NCBI GenBank assembly: GCA_014526335.1
Contig: JACTAT010000021.1
Coordinates: 4,328,470-4,392,469 of the forward strand
Length of the DNA: 64,000 bases
DNA from: Chrysaora quinquecirrha
Taxonomy: Eukaryota > Cnidaria > Scyphozoa > Semaeostomeae > Pelagiidae
Direction: 5' to 3'
The translations under genes were made by a program, and so were the position numbers. This document shows, piece by piece, positions 52,146-62,228 of the stretch (its first letter is position 1; every line of letters begins with the position of its first letter). The notes beneath the pieces were generated by a model, which worked only from the letters and a program-made list of their open reading frames with translations, ran no database searches and was not told the origin of the DNA.

Positions 52146-52942
52146 GTGCCAAAACAGGTAATTGACACTTTAATTTAACAAATAGAAGAAACAATACAAT
52201 TCACGTTTGTAACATTCTTGGAGAGGTGACACGAATAGATTGATAAGTCCCGCTATCTCATCCGTAATCACATGTGTTAGGAACTAAAGAATGACAGTTT
52301 ATATATACATCTGTACTTACATAATTAGGATCTCATGTTATATCGCAACATTACATAAAAAAATTTTAGGGGGCACGGAGTTAAATTTGCTGACAGAAGG
52401 GCGCTTTTGCAGCCACGCCCATTTTTTCATTACGCTTTTCCCGATAATCAACATGAATTCCATTTAAAAAACAAGACTCTAACTCTTTTCTTTTTCAAGA
52501 ATCTAACTTTCTTCTTTTTTGTTTGCATGTTGTGGTTGATTTATTCATTTCATCGATCTTTTCCATAAGATTTTACATTTCATTTGAACAAGCCAATTCA
52601 TGCAGAACTTAACCTTATACAGTACTGTATGTACTGTATAAGCTTCGAAGATAGATACTAAAACCGACGCAGATATTCAATATTATTTCTCGTTTAAGTA
52701 CTCTAAGCATGCTCCTATTTAATGGAATTTCTATTATTTGAACCGAGCTTCTACGCATTCTATTGAAAAATGCCGAACAAGAGAAATCCAAAATCTCCAG
52801 ACCAATATCATCATTTGCCGAAAAAACCTTCTTTGTGCCGACGTTTGCAACATATGGGGGTACAGCGCCCCCCTGTACCCCCCCTTTGGCGACGCCCCTG
52901 TCGACGACCCTGTTCGTGAGGAGAGATCAACAAAATTTGTAA
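52146..52942. other. Stretch without recognised gene
   Basis: A small frame at 52738-52977 shows no domain. TACAGTACTGTATGTACTGTA at 52618-52638 is a near-palindrome. Confidence 0.35.
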
Positions 52943-52944
52943 TA

Positions 52945-53533
52945 CAGGGTGTTCCGAAAAAAAGGAATCCGCTTTAGAAAATTGTTTCTATTTGCGAACT
53001 GTAGCTTCAAGGCCAAAAGAATTTTGTCATATACTGTTTTCATACACTTTTGTGAGTAAAAGGATAAGTTTTCATCTTCAGAAAAATTTCATGAATCTCA
53101 TTGATAAACAAAGCATATGCACAAACTTTATGCGCATTTCATGCAATTGAGGATTTTCTGTTGCTGGAAAAAGTTACAAAAAGTGTTTACTGATACAACC
53201 GTTGGTTATATTATTGATACAACCATTGGTTAGTTCTGGCCAAGGGTTTGAAAAATGATTGACTTAGATGGACAAAATTGTTTAAAAAATTGGTTATGGC
53301 GAGTTGTGCTTTTTTGAAGTTGACTGTTATTTATATTGACTAAAAGAAAATTGTGTCAAAAGTTTTGCTTAATCTTCCTAGTGTTATTCATGCTCTTCCT
53401 AGCATTATAACCTGACGTCAGCATATTTCTCATTCCTTCAAAAACGTGAGTACGAAATTTCATGCTCAAAAATTTAATTTGGACTTTGGTACGAAGGTTT
53501 CTTTATCGGGTTCCATTTTTTAGGAACACCCTG
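52945..53533. mobile_element. Mariner-type MITE, 589 bp, TA-flanked
   Basis: Ends CAGGGTGTTCC and GGAACACCCTG, with TA on both sides (52943-52944, 53534-53535). CAGGGTGTTCC-type ends with TA targets are characteristic of mariner elements. No transposase frame. A partial inverted copy lies after GPCR copy 1 (44690-44995). Confidence 0.8.
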
Positions 53534-53727
53534 TAGCTTTTTGCTTGTTCCAGCTTTTAGTGAATTCCTCATAATGGCTTTCTAACAAGTTTGTTGTTCA
53601 AATTCTGCCAGATTTGATACATTTAATTATTTGAAATGAATGCATTATCAATTTTCGATTGGAATAAATCATAAACATCTGATTGTTCAGATCGTTCGAA
53701 TAGAGATCTTTTGTTACAACGTTCTCC

Positions 53728-54070
53728 CGGGGGGCGGTAACTACAAAACATCAGTGACGGTGTGCCATTTTCGTAACAAAAATTTGACCCCAAAATTTAC
53801 GAAAATCTTAAAAAGTATACCCCCAAACTTCACAAAGCAATGTGAATGTAACACAGAATAGCCAAAACCTTTTTTTGGAATAATACAGCTGAAATTAATT
53901 TGGCAGTTATTGTGACTTTATCAAAATTGACCATCTTAGCAAAAATGATACCCCCAAGTTTGTAATTTAGCAAGCCTGGTACCCCAAAATTTAATTTCGA
54001 CCCTTAAAAAGGTACCTCAAAAAATGGCACATCCCTTACCCACACATATGGGAGTTACCTCCCTCCAGGC
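53728..54070. mobile_element. MITE with GGTAACT/AGTTACC ends and ACCCCCAAA words
   Basis: CCGGGGGGCGGTAACT at the left and GGGAGTTACCTCCCTCC at the right are inverted, as are GTGTGCCATTTT and AAAATGGCACAT further in. Words TTTGACCCCAAAATT, ATACCCCCAAACT, GATACCCCCAAGTTT and GTACCCCAAAATT recur inside. Confidence 0.6.
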
Positions 54071-54140
54071 GCGTCTATTTCGTCCGGTTTACCGAAAACC
54101 TCTCAATGACCTCGATAATATCGTCAATCTTCAAATATTA

Positions 54141-54431
54141 TGAGCATAATAACAACAAGCATAATAACCCACCACAGTAGTGATTATCCACCACAGTACG
54201 CAGAAACTACCATCACATCAAGCATAATGACCCACCACAGGTAGTGATTATCCATCACAGTACGCAGAAACTACCACCACATCAAGCATAGTAACCCACC
54301 AGATCAAGCATAATAACCCACCACAGTAGTGATTATCCACCTCAGTACGTAGAAACTACCACAACAGTACGCAAAAAGTACCACCATAGTAGTGATTATC
54401 CACCACAGTAGTGATTATAGATTCGCTAGCA
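54141..54431. repeat. One arm of a CGCTAGCG fold-back element
   Basis: CATAATAACCCACCACAGTA and related CCACCAC words repeat for about 280 bp, ending TATAGATTCGCTAGC. It corresponds to the right arm of 4378-4835; the left arm is absent. Confidence 0.65.
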
Positions 54432-54561
54432 TGATATTTGTAAACCGAAAAACCTTTGAAAATTTCAACCCGACATCGGCGACGGCGACCGAAATATTTG
54501 TATTTATAGCTACTATTTATCCTCTGGTACTTCACATTTTCATTACTTTTTAAGGATTTAG

Positions 54562-55275
54562 CTAAGGAGGGAGTCTTTTGAAAAGCAGCTGTCCTTGATC
54601 AGTCCCATCTTTGCATATGATCAATTGTTTACCAGTTTCATCCAAGAAATTTTCATGCATGATTACTTTCAAAACCTCAAAATTTTCTTTCCGAAGTAAA
54701 CTCTGCGATGCTAAAGAAGTTGCCTGCAATAAAACTCCTTGGCACTGCAACGTGATTGCATTTTCGATTGCTGCTTTTAAGGCCTTTTTAGCCACCCCAC
54801 GCCTACCATATTCTTCTGTATTAACACACCCTATTTCCATCTTTAACAATTTTTCACATTCTTTTGGAATCAACCTGGAATATCCAGCTTCAATGGAATT
54901 CAAATACATGGCCAAAGTGGCGAACGCGCTAAGATTGCATGCAATTTTATCATAAGCGGTTTCAGCTTCAGAGTTGTCATTTCGATCGGTACTGTCGCAA
55001 CTGTTCACATTGTAAACAAAGTAATTCAAACTCACTGCTATGATTTCGTTTTTGCTGTTCAACACCAAGAGGCTTGTTGGGTCTTGAAAGCTTTTCTGTA
55101 TCATTTGTCTTAACAACTCTCTACATTCTGCATTCTCTCCTGTTATGGATAAGGCTTCCAGAGTTGACTCATTAGGGACGAAGTGCTTTAGTAGAAAAGC
55201 AAAGATGACTTCGAAATCCTCAGAGTTTGGCACACGAAATGAAATCTTGTCTTCGTCTTCTTCGTCTTCAGCCAT
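54562..55275 (-). CDS. GNAT-fold N-acetyltransferase, single exon
   Basis: 237 residues. The N-terminus is very acidic (MAEDEEDEDK), followed by FRVPNSEDFEVIFAFLLKHF, the first strand and helix of the AANAT-like GNAT family. Central MEIGCVNTEEYGRRGVAKKA is the acetyl-CoA pyrophosphate-binding motif A (R-x-x-G-x-A). The C-terminal half has GVLLQATSLASQSLLRKENF (strand, helix and turn with the late Phe). Likely cytosolic and acetyl-CoA-dependent; arylalkylamine/polyamine-like substrates are suggested by family but not shown. Length is typical. No intron and no obvious frame damage. The start at 55275 is the only upstream Met and lies in a GTCAGAATGGC context. Confidence 0.82.
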   Translation of the reverse strand: MAEDEEDEDKISFRVPNSEDFEVIFAFLLKHFVPNESTLEALSITGENAECRELLRQMIQKSFQDPTSLLVLNSKNEIIAVSLNYFVYNVNSCDSTDRNDNSEAETAYDKIACNLSAFATLAMYLNSIEAGYSRLIPKECEKLLKMEIGCVNTEEYGRRGVAKKALKAAIENAITLQCQGVLLQATSLASQSLLRKENFEVLKVIMHENFLDETGKQLIICKDGTDQGQLLFKRLPP

Positions 55276-56557
55276 TCTGACTTTCCTTAGTACACCGTGT
55301 CACTATGTCCGTTGACCTGTTGACCTTGTGCTTTGACCTTTAGCCAGCGGTTCTCCAGTCATTAGGCTATCATCAAAATGTGGAACCTGGAATCTGGAAT
55401 ATTAAGATAGGGAAAAGAATTTTGTTTGAACAACTTTGAAATCTAAGTTTTGAAATCCAAACTCCGAGGCCGATTACATGAACTTCACCCATTGTTGAGG
55501 TCCAGAATTTTAATTCTGATTACATAGGCAAAAGAAAAACCTTTCATAATCAATAAAAACACCCAAAGTTCTATTGATTATGAGATGATAATACAATGGG
55601 ATATCTCCTGGGGCTTCTCAAAGAATGATAAAACTCAAACCGGGTTGGAAAATAATACGCGTTTACATGGAGAAAATGTCGATGCTAGCAATGAGAAGTT
55701 TGAAGAAAGAAAAAAATTTAGTGAACTAGCGCCAAATTCGAAAGAGGAACACAAATTTGTCGACGGGCCTAGTGTTGTTCTGGTTCCACTTAAATTGTGA
55801 AGACATAGAGTAATAGAGACAAGTTCTGCCGAGAGTTTTTGACAACAAAGCAAACGAGGATTGTATTTTCGAAGCTCTAAATCAACTATGACATGGCTAC
55901 TACGATACTGCTCAAAGAAAAGGCCAAAGAATTTGGCGTTTTTTGTGCTGATGGTTTGAGGCTGACGGAAATACATAAGATTCCAAAACAAGCAGTACAC
56001 TGAGCTTCAGGGATTGTCAAAGGTTCATGGAAAATGGCAGAAGGTAAGCTCTCGCATTTTATAGGAGAAAATCGAACAAACTATTTTGTGTAGAGCCGTT
56101 CGTCCCTTGACCTTCTCGATAGTTTTAAAACGGAAGAAAGCCCGGCATTGCCTGCCATATGGTGGAGAACCTGCGTATGCTAACAAACAATAATGTTAAC
56201 GAATGCTAACAAATTATTGTCCATCTCTCTCACGCTATGAAGCCATTCTGCAAAATCTGAGCTGCAAAAATTTATTAATTCCCACGGGGATACTTAAGTA
56301 AGAAAGATATAGATAGATGCGGAAAACCGAGCACTTGAAGAACCTGCGTCGGCCTCAAATTAGTAACAACAAAATGTAAGATATAAGATCATATTCAAAA
56401 TTAACGAATGAACAACTTTGATTTCAGTAAATTTACAATTCAATGTATTGACATCGAAATTAGGTCTACAGTCAAGCAGTACGAATTTTGTATTGAACTC
56501 TCATGATGACATTTAGAACTAAATAGGCCTATTGATCAGTCAAAGAAACTATTCAGA
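55276..56557. other. Upstream region of the acetyltransferase
   Basis: Should contain its promoter. A possible short first exon on the plus strand, AAAATGGCAGAAGGTAAGC at 56031-56049, has start and donor context but only three codons. 56400-56530 resembles 58268-58350. Frames at 55585-56000 have no domain. Confidence 0.3.
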
Positions 56558-56635
56558 GGAGGTGTGGCCGAGTGGTCAAGGCTCTCGTTTCAGGTAGTGA
56601 GGTCGTACTCTTGGCTCCCGAATGAGCGGGCCCCA
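56558..56635 (+). tRNA. tRNA-Leu-like 5' part (probably pseudogene)
   Basis: GGAGGTG, then TG and GCCGAGTGGTCAAGGC, gives an acceptor strand, the universal T8 and a D-arm of class II type (box A TGGCCGAGTGGTC). TTCAGG follows in the anticodon position (CAG, Leu). No T-arm/B box (GGTTCGAATCC) follows, so it is truncated or a SINE head. Confidence 0.35.
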
Positions 56636-57000
56636 CCGCATTATTTTTCTGAAAAATTTCACCCCCCCCCCCACTCTTACAAGGACCACCTGTTTACGAG
56701 TTTTCTGGATTTTTCCAAGGAAAGCAGTTATTTCCTCGCGAGGTTCGAAACCTTAAAAATTTTCCATAGTTTAAACAATGCTAGTTTAGGAATGTATGTT
56801 ATTGTATGGTTATGGTTCGAATATCATATATGAGGCTTCCACAAAAAAGGTGGCTGCTCCTGCCGTTATGTTAATGGATGATTTTTGAAGAGAATTCTGA
56901 GAATAATTTCCTTTGTTGTTGCAGCTCAGCACACGCGCGTTGAATTCCTTGTATTTCCTTAACTTAGGCAATTTATGATAAATTTACATAACCTTTATCA
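56636..57000. other. Stretch without recognised gene
   Basis: A C-run lies at 56665-56674. AGAATTCTGAGAATAATTTCC (about 56891) is related to the hairpin at 58430. Confidence 0.3.
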
Positions 57001-57115
57001 AAATAGAAAAAGAGCCCCTTCCCCGCTTATTCCAGCTCACCGCTTATTTCATTTCACCAAATTTTCTAACCACCCCGTTTATTAAGCCCCCTCGTTTATT
57101 CGGGACCGTAGAGTA
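57000..57115. mobile_element. Right-end fragment of the AATAAGCGGGGG-type MITE
   Basis: CCCCGCTTATTCCAGC, CACCGCTTATTTCA, CCCCGTTTATTAAG and TTTATTCGGGACCGTAGAG followed by TA, matching the right end of 40317-40808. Confidence 0.5.
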
Positions 57116-57214
57116 GGTTTGAATCCCTCTGGGACCACTTTCCACAAGCCTACAGTCAACTCAGCTGTCTGATCAGTCTTGGGGCACAAGTTGGAGGTCC
57201 ACATCTTCCGCATA

Positions 57215-57598
57215 TACACGTTTTTTTTTTAATAAGAAAGTGGTTTATAAGAAAGTAGTGCTCAAAATCTTAAAACTTAAGAAAGTTTAATACTGGATTC
57301 TTGAAACTTAAGAAAGTTCTGCTTCATACTTTCACTCCTAATGTTCTGTATGTTATTTTCGCTCTTCTGTTCAGTTGCTCATCTTGCTATTAAACAAGTC
57401 TAATGATTATTTTCTTTGAAAAACGCGGTACTTGTGCAGTGAATACAGTGCCTTAAACTGTGCATTCTTAGAAATACTGCATTCCAAAATTTTTGTTAAG
57501 AAAGTCACAAGAAAGTTTTGGTACTGAAACAATGAAATATCTAAGAAAGTTTCAATACTGGCCCAAAAAAAGCTTTCTTATAAAATAAAAAACGTGTA
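57215..57598. mobile_element. Word-built MITE, AAGAAAGT family
   Basis: TACACGTTTTTTTTTTAATA, then AGAAAGTGG. AAGAAAGT words near 57235, 57249, 57281, 57312, 57498, 57511 and 57543. The right end is GCTTTCTTATAAAATAAAAA, then ACGTGTA. Confidence 0.78.
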
Positions 57599-57799
57599 TG
57601 GTATAGCTGACAGAACTCCTGACCTCCCTTACAGAACTGCGTGGAGCGATTGTGAATTTTTGCGCTAGAATAGGCCCACCAAATATGACGGAAATAGTCT
57701 CGGACAGCCGGGACTATTTCCTCCATACAAATGCAAGATGAAAATAGTCCCGACCTGAAGCTTGTCGTGGTCACCCTAGACTAATGACGTCATTCCGCT

Positions 57800-58201
57800 T
57801 GCACGCTTTTTTATAAAGAATCACTTTATAAGGAACCTACATGTAGAAGGTCCGAAAATTTGAAGAACTTATACTACTACAGAGAAAATCATTAATTAAT
57901 TTTTCAATGTTGAATGCTTTTATCATTACAAATAATCAAGAATTAGAAAGTTGGTTCCATTCATTTGCAGTCGAAAATCGTATAAATTGTACGTTACGCA
58001 TGTATCAAATGTTTCCTTGAGTAGTCTCGAGCTTTGCTTGCATGCAAGTGTCTCTCTATTATTGTTATGACAACTGTATCTGCAGTTAAAATTAAGGAAC
58101 TTATAAGGAACTTTTGATTTACAATTGCCGCAAAATGGGTAGAAAATAAGGAACTTTGAGAACAAAGCCTTGAGGTAGGTTCCTTATAAAAGTAACGTGT
58201 A
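57800..58201. mobile_element. Word-built MITE, AAGGAAC family
   Basis: TGCACGCTTTTTTATAAAGA left end. Right end GGTTCCTTATAAAAGTAACG, then TGTA. The interior matches 13751-14162 (ATTTGCAGTCGAAAATCG, GAGCTTTGCTTGCATGC). Confidence 0.78.
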
Positions 58202-58429
58202 GTTGCTTTCAAACCCAAATTGCAGAAAATGCTTCCCAATCCTCAGCTAGAGACGAGGGCGCAGATAAACAACTTTGATTTGAGTAAATTTGTATTTACA
58301 CTAAAATTAAGTCTACAGTCAGCTTTGAATTTTCATGACATTAAGAACTAAGAATCGATCCGTGATAAAAAAAAAACTAAAATAAGATGTACTTTAGATA
58401 CTATCTTTTACAATATAGGTTTTCCCGAA

Positions 58430-58612
58430 AGATGGCGGCCTTTCCAGTCGGTTCTTTGTTTTTGGATTTTCGAAGGGAATTCTGGGAATAATTTCCTTAG
58501 TTAGCTACGAATTCAACGTCTGCAGCTATGTGATATACGTAAGTAAGGAAATTATTCCCAGAATTCCATTAAAAAATCTTTGATGAAAACAAAAGGGCAG
58601 TACAGCCGCCAT
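58430..58612. repeat. Near-palindromic hairpin with AAGATGGCGGC ends
   Basis: AAGATGGCGGCC at the left and GCCGCCATCTTTT at the right. Inside, GGGAATTCTGGGAATAATTT (about 58480) and AAATTATTCCCAGAATTCC (about 58549) are inverted. The arms could fold into a stem of about 80 bp. The outer motif equals the YY1 consensus core (AAGATGGCGGC). Confidence 0.65.
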
Positions 58613-58671
58613 CTTTTGCGGAAATCTCTATCAGTGTAAGCTCAGTTATCACCCGAGCGAATCTATACGCA

Positions 58672-59085
58672 ATACTGTGGTGGGTTATTATTGTTGAAGT
58701 GGTGTTTCTTTTTTGCGTCGTGTAATGGATACGCACTTCTCTGTAGGTTATTGCTGTATGCATGATGTTGTGGATTATTATGATTGGTGTGGTGGTATTT
58801 TTTGCGTACTGTCATGGATACTCACTACTTTGTAGGTTATTAAAGTTGATGTGGTGGTATTTTTGCGCACTGTGGTGGACTTTGTGGTTTTTATTGCTTG
58901 ATCTATAGCTGTTTGCCATGATTTCGTATTCACCACACTACGCAAGAGTTCTACCACACCAAGCACAATAACCCACCCCACCAAGCATAAAAACCCACTG
59001 CAGTAGTGCTTTCCCACCACAGTCGCAAAAGTACCACCACAGTTGTGCGTATCGACCAAGTGGTGCATACAGATGCGCTAGCGAG
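58672..59085. repeat. Fold-back element of GTGGTGG words, degenerate copy
   Basis: Left GAGCGAATCTATACGCAATA, then repeated GTGGTGG, TACTGT and GTAGGTTATT words. Right arm CCACCACAG and CAAGCATAAAAACCCA, ending ATGCGCTAGCGAG. Same architecture as 4378-4835. Confidence 0.65.
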
Positions 59086-59230
59086 TCAAATCTGAGTCGG
59101 AGTCACGGTCTACATTTGCATATTTAAATTCCGCTGTTGCTGCCAAACACCTTACCGATAAACAAGATAGCCTAGATCACATTAAGACAACCACCCCATA
59201 TGGCTTCTATTGACCTATACTGTGTTAACC

Positions 59231-59522
59231 CAACCTTGTTCCTAGGGTGAACAGGCCTCTACGTGAGACTTCGATGTCCATGTTCAAAAACTATTTGAAA
59301 AACATGTACAAAAGCCAAAGAATTATGGTGCATGCGATATTATTGAAATTATTTGCATTTCCTTTCTAAGAACATCTGGGTTCGGACCGGGGTTCGAACT
59401 CTACATCTTCTTTCGATGCCTAGGCCAAAATTGCCAGTATTTTTGTGGCCGGTACCAGGGCCCAAATCGATTTGACGGTTGAGATTCACGGAAATTCGAT
59501 TTGGGGCCTGGGGACGGGGTTG
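59231..59522. mobile_element. Mutator-like MITE, inverted, internally shortened
   Basis: CAACCTTGTTCCTAGGGTGA at the left and GGGGCCTGGGGACGGGGTTG at the right. The flanks GTGTTAACC (59222-59230) and GAATTAACC (59523-59531) match at 7 of 9. Opposite orientation to 9781 and 10704. Confidence 0.78.
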
Positions 59523-59818
59523 GAATTAACCCTGGAAAATGCATAAGTGTGAATATAGTTAAGTCTACAGTATACTGCCTTAAGTATATATTTAAACTTT
59601 CTCGGAGTATCTTAGATAATACCCCGAGACATCCATCGGCTATGACTGGGAATGTTTTAGGAATGTTTATACTTTCCCTGGTCGTGAGATATTTTTGAAT
59701 ACTAATTTTTACAGTAAATTCATTTAAATTTGCTTCGTTTTTTAACTTGAAATATAAATCAAGATTTTGGGGAAGTGCGATGAAAATATATTGTTATATA
59801 CGTTAGTTAGTTATATCG

Positions 59819-60602
59819 GGTTGGCCAAAAAATACCCCCCCCCCCAAAAAAAAAAACAAAAAAATCTTTATAAAATCTGTCCTGCTGCAAAATTTTACCA
59901 TTTTAAACCAGGTAGACCTCAACCTAATAAACACCTCTTAAAAGAAAATTACATCCCTGACTGCATAATTCTCAGAGTAATAAAAACACAAAAAATTTTA
60001 TCACAATTACGGGTGTAACGAACCCAGAAAAGGTACAGGTACTGCAGCAGCAGTATCCTTCTATACGCTCAATTCAAAGAACATAATCAAGAAAATGATC
60101 CTGACTTCATTGTGATTGCGAAAAAAAACAGCCGCCATAAAATACTTCTGATTTAAATCTTCTGGACAACTCGGTATGGTAATCATTAATAACGAAAGGC
60201 GTCAGAAAGCAACATTCGACATCTCCAGTCTTTGCGCAACGCGACTGAGCGTGGAGTCCTTGTCGAAACGAAAAATGGAAAGAACAATCAATGCATTTCA
60301 ACAAGGCTTGAGTAGCATGCACAGAATAGAACAGAGGACATTCAGACCATATCTCTAGTTAAAAGCGTTCCTTATCCTTTCTTTTGTACCTTGCTTTTTT
60401 GCTCGTGTCGTAACACCTGCATTTGTGACTACAGATTTCCGATTTTAGAATACTCTGACTGAAGAGCATGGTAGGGTTGACATTTTTCTACGAGAGATGT
60501 TTATTAGGTTGAAGTTTACGTGGTTTAAATTTGATAAGATTCTGGCAAAGGAAAAATTTTATATTAACTATTTACTTTGGGGGTTACTTTTTTTGGCCCA
60601 CC
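59819..60602. mobile_element. Element with GGTTGGCCAAAAAA ends (mariner-like)
   Basis: GGTTGGCCAAAAAATACCCC at the left. The right end is GGGGGTTACTTTTTTTGGCC, then CACC, inverted. A C-run and an A-run follow the left end. No transposase frame. The right 185 bp is tandemly duplicated (see 60414). Confidence 0.5.
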
Positions 60603-60782
60603 TGCATTTGTGACTACAGATTTCCGATTTTAGAATACTCTGAATGAAGAGCATGGTAGGGTTGACCTTTTTCTACGAGAGATGTTATTAGGTTGAAGTT
60701 TACGTGGTTTAAATTTGATAAGATTCTGGCAAAGGAAAAATTTTATATTAACTATTTACTTTGGAAGGCTACTTTTTTTGGC
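60414..60782. repeat. 185-bp tandem duplication
   Basis: The unit starting CACCTGCATTTGTGACTACA (60414) is repeated from 60599 with only a few differences (GACTGAAG/GAATGAAG, GACATTTT/GACCTTTT, one T deleted). A recent duplication of the end of the preceding element. Confidence 0.85.
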
Positions 60783-60972
60783 CCTCCCGTCGTGTTCTTG
60801 AAAATTTTCTTCTGATCCGCGATAGTTTCTTACAGTTCACTCATACTTGGGCATTTTCAGTCTCGAGTTTCTTAAGGGAATTTTGCGCCAAAATTAGTGT
60901 TAAACACTATAAGAATATTAAGGAATGCTATGAACATTCTTAAAAAAAATGTTCTTCAAAGAAACGTGCACA

Positions 60973-61352
60973 TACACTTTTTTTAATAAGAAGCCGCTCA
61001 ATAAGCAACCAGGGCTGAACTGACCTCAACATTAAGCAACTTGAGGGCTCAATTGAATTACTGTAAGCAACTAAGAAATCAAACAATGAAGCTCATACGC
61101 TTTCTTATTGCTAGGAAATTGTTTGTTTTGCATGTTGAAGTTCTTTAGCTAATGTTTTTTCACTTACTGTCTCCCAAAAGTCGTGTTGTAGGCCTAACAG
61201 TTGACAATTTAACCCCGCGAAGTCAGGGATGGTTATTAGGTACAAAAAATGTTAAGCAACTGTTAAGCAACTTTGAGGGCCGAAGTGTCTAAAATTTTAA
61301 GCAACTTTGAGGATTGGACGAAAGTCAAGTTGCTTATTAAAAAAAAAGTGTA
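60973..61352. mobile_element. Word-built MITE, AATAAGCAAC type with extended termini
   Basis: TACACTTTTTTTAATAAG left end, AAAAAAAAGTGTA right end. Words AAGCAACT at 61037, 61071, 61253, 61264 and 61299, and the right GTTGCTTATT. The inverted repeat extends outward (GCACA left, TGTGC right), so the target site itself may have been palindromic. Confidence 0.75.
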
Positions 61353-61452
61353 TGTGCCTTACAGAAGCTATAAAACAGGGGGATTAGCCAGACAGCCAAC
61401 CCAATAAGATTCAGCTCCAACAAAATCTTTTAACCTTATACTTAATAACACG

Positions 61453-61785
61453 TTAGATATTATTATTGTCTCTTCTCTTTATGACAATTTTGTATGGCTT
61501 TGGTGCAAGAAACAGTCCATATATACCGTTGAGATCAGGTAATGGCTCACAAGGGTCCGGAAAAAATTTGTATTCATGCAACAAACGAGATATAAGTAGA
61601 AATAGTTCCAGTTTTGCAAGTGTTTCAGCCAGGCATACTCTTCTTCCTGCAGAAAATGGCAGGTAACTCCTTTGAGCACCGGGTATGATATGCCCGGATT
61701 CATCGAGAAATCGCTCCGGATTGAAGATAAACGGATCTTTCCATTCTCTTTCATCAAAATGTAACGCCCAAATGTTAAAGAATAT
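61453..61785 (-). CDS. Last exon of a cytochrome P450 (CYP2-clan-like)
   Basis: Minus strand. Acceptor TCCAATTGCAG at 61786-61796, exon to TAA at 61453. Encodes about 110 residues: NIWALHFDEREWKDPFIFNP, with the PERF motif, then the heme-binding loop LPFSAGRRVCLAE with the axial Cys, helix L, and the final strands (KPYKIVIKRRD). The residue two after the ligand Cys, usually Gly, is Ala here (CLAE instead of CLGE). Exons for the I-helix and ExxR were not found between here and the right edge, so they lie outside or are lost. Membrane-bound monooxygenase if complete. Confidence 0.82.
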   Translation of the reverse strand: MFFNIWALHFDEREWKDPFIFNPERFLDESGHIIPGAQRSYLPFSAGRRVCLAETLAKLELFLLISRLLHEYKFFPDPCEPLPDLNGIYGLFLAPKPYKIVIKRRDNNNI

Positions 61786-61839
61786 CTGCAATTGGAGGAA
61801 AGTAAGTACGATTTAATTTTTCGTAAAAAAATTTTCTCT

Positions 61840-61980
61840 CTCCCGTTTTGGACAGGGAAACCACAGCTTATCATGACAAAGCCTTTGATATTTATTAGCA
61901 CTAAGTTTGGGACAGAATCGATTCCCATCATCGAGCATTGAGGAATACTGATCTCTCCTGAAACGTTGTTTATTAATACC
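61840..61980. mobile_element. Penelope-like element B-associated fragment
   Basis: GCTTATCATGACAAAGCCTT, then TGATATTTATTAGC, CCCATCATCGAGCATTGAGG and TCTCCTGAAACGTTG, matching 39820-39900. Lies in the intron upstream of the P450 exon. Confidence 0.45.
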
Positions 61981-62228
61981 CAAGGCCTATCATTGATCAA
62001 TTTTCCCCTCTTCTTGTGCTATATGTCCGTGTTTTTTTGCAATACGGTATGGATATTTTTTATGCAAGAAGCACACATTTTTTGGTTCATTAATTTTCTA
62101 CCTCAGACAATGTTATCCCCTGTCAAAACATTCCTTTATTAATGATAACACTCTGTCCCAGAACTTTCTTTAGAGAAGGACAGTCTGTTCCTGTTGAGCC
62201 CACATCTCGTCAGGTCATGTCTACCCTC

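Noticed and set aside
55585..56000. 71- and 121-codon frames on opposite strands
   Set aside because: Mutual shadows, no domain, composition like the surrounding intergenic DNA.
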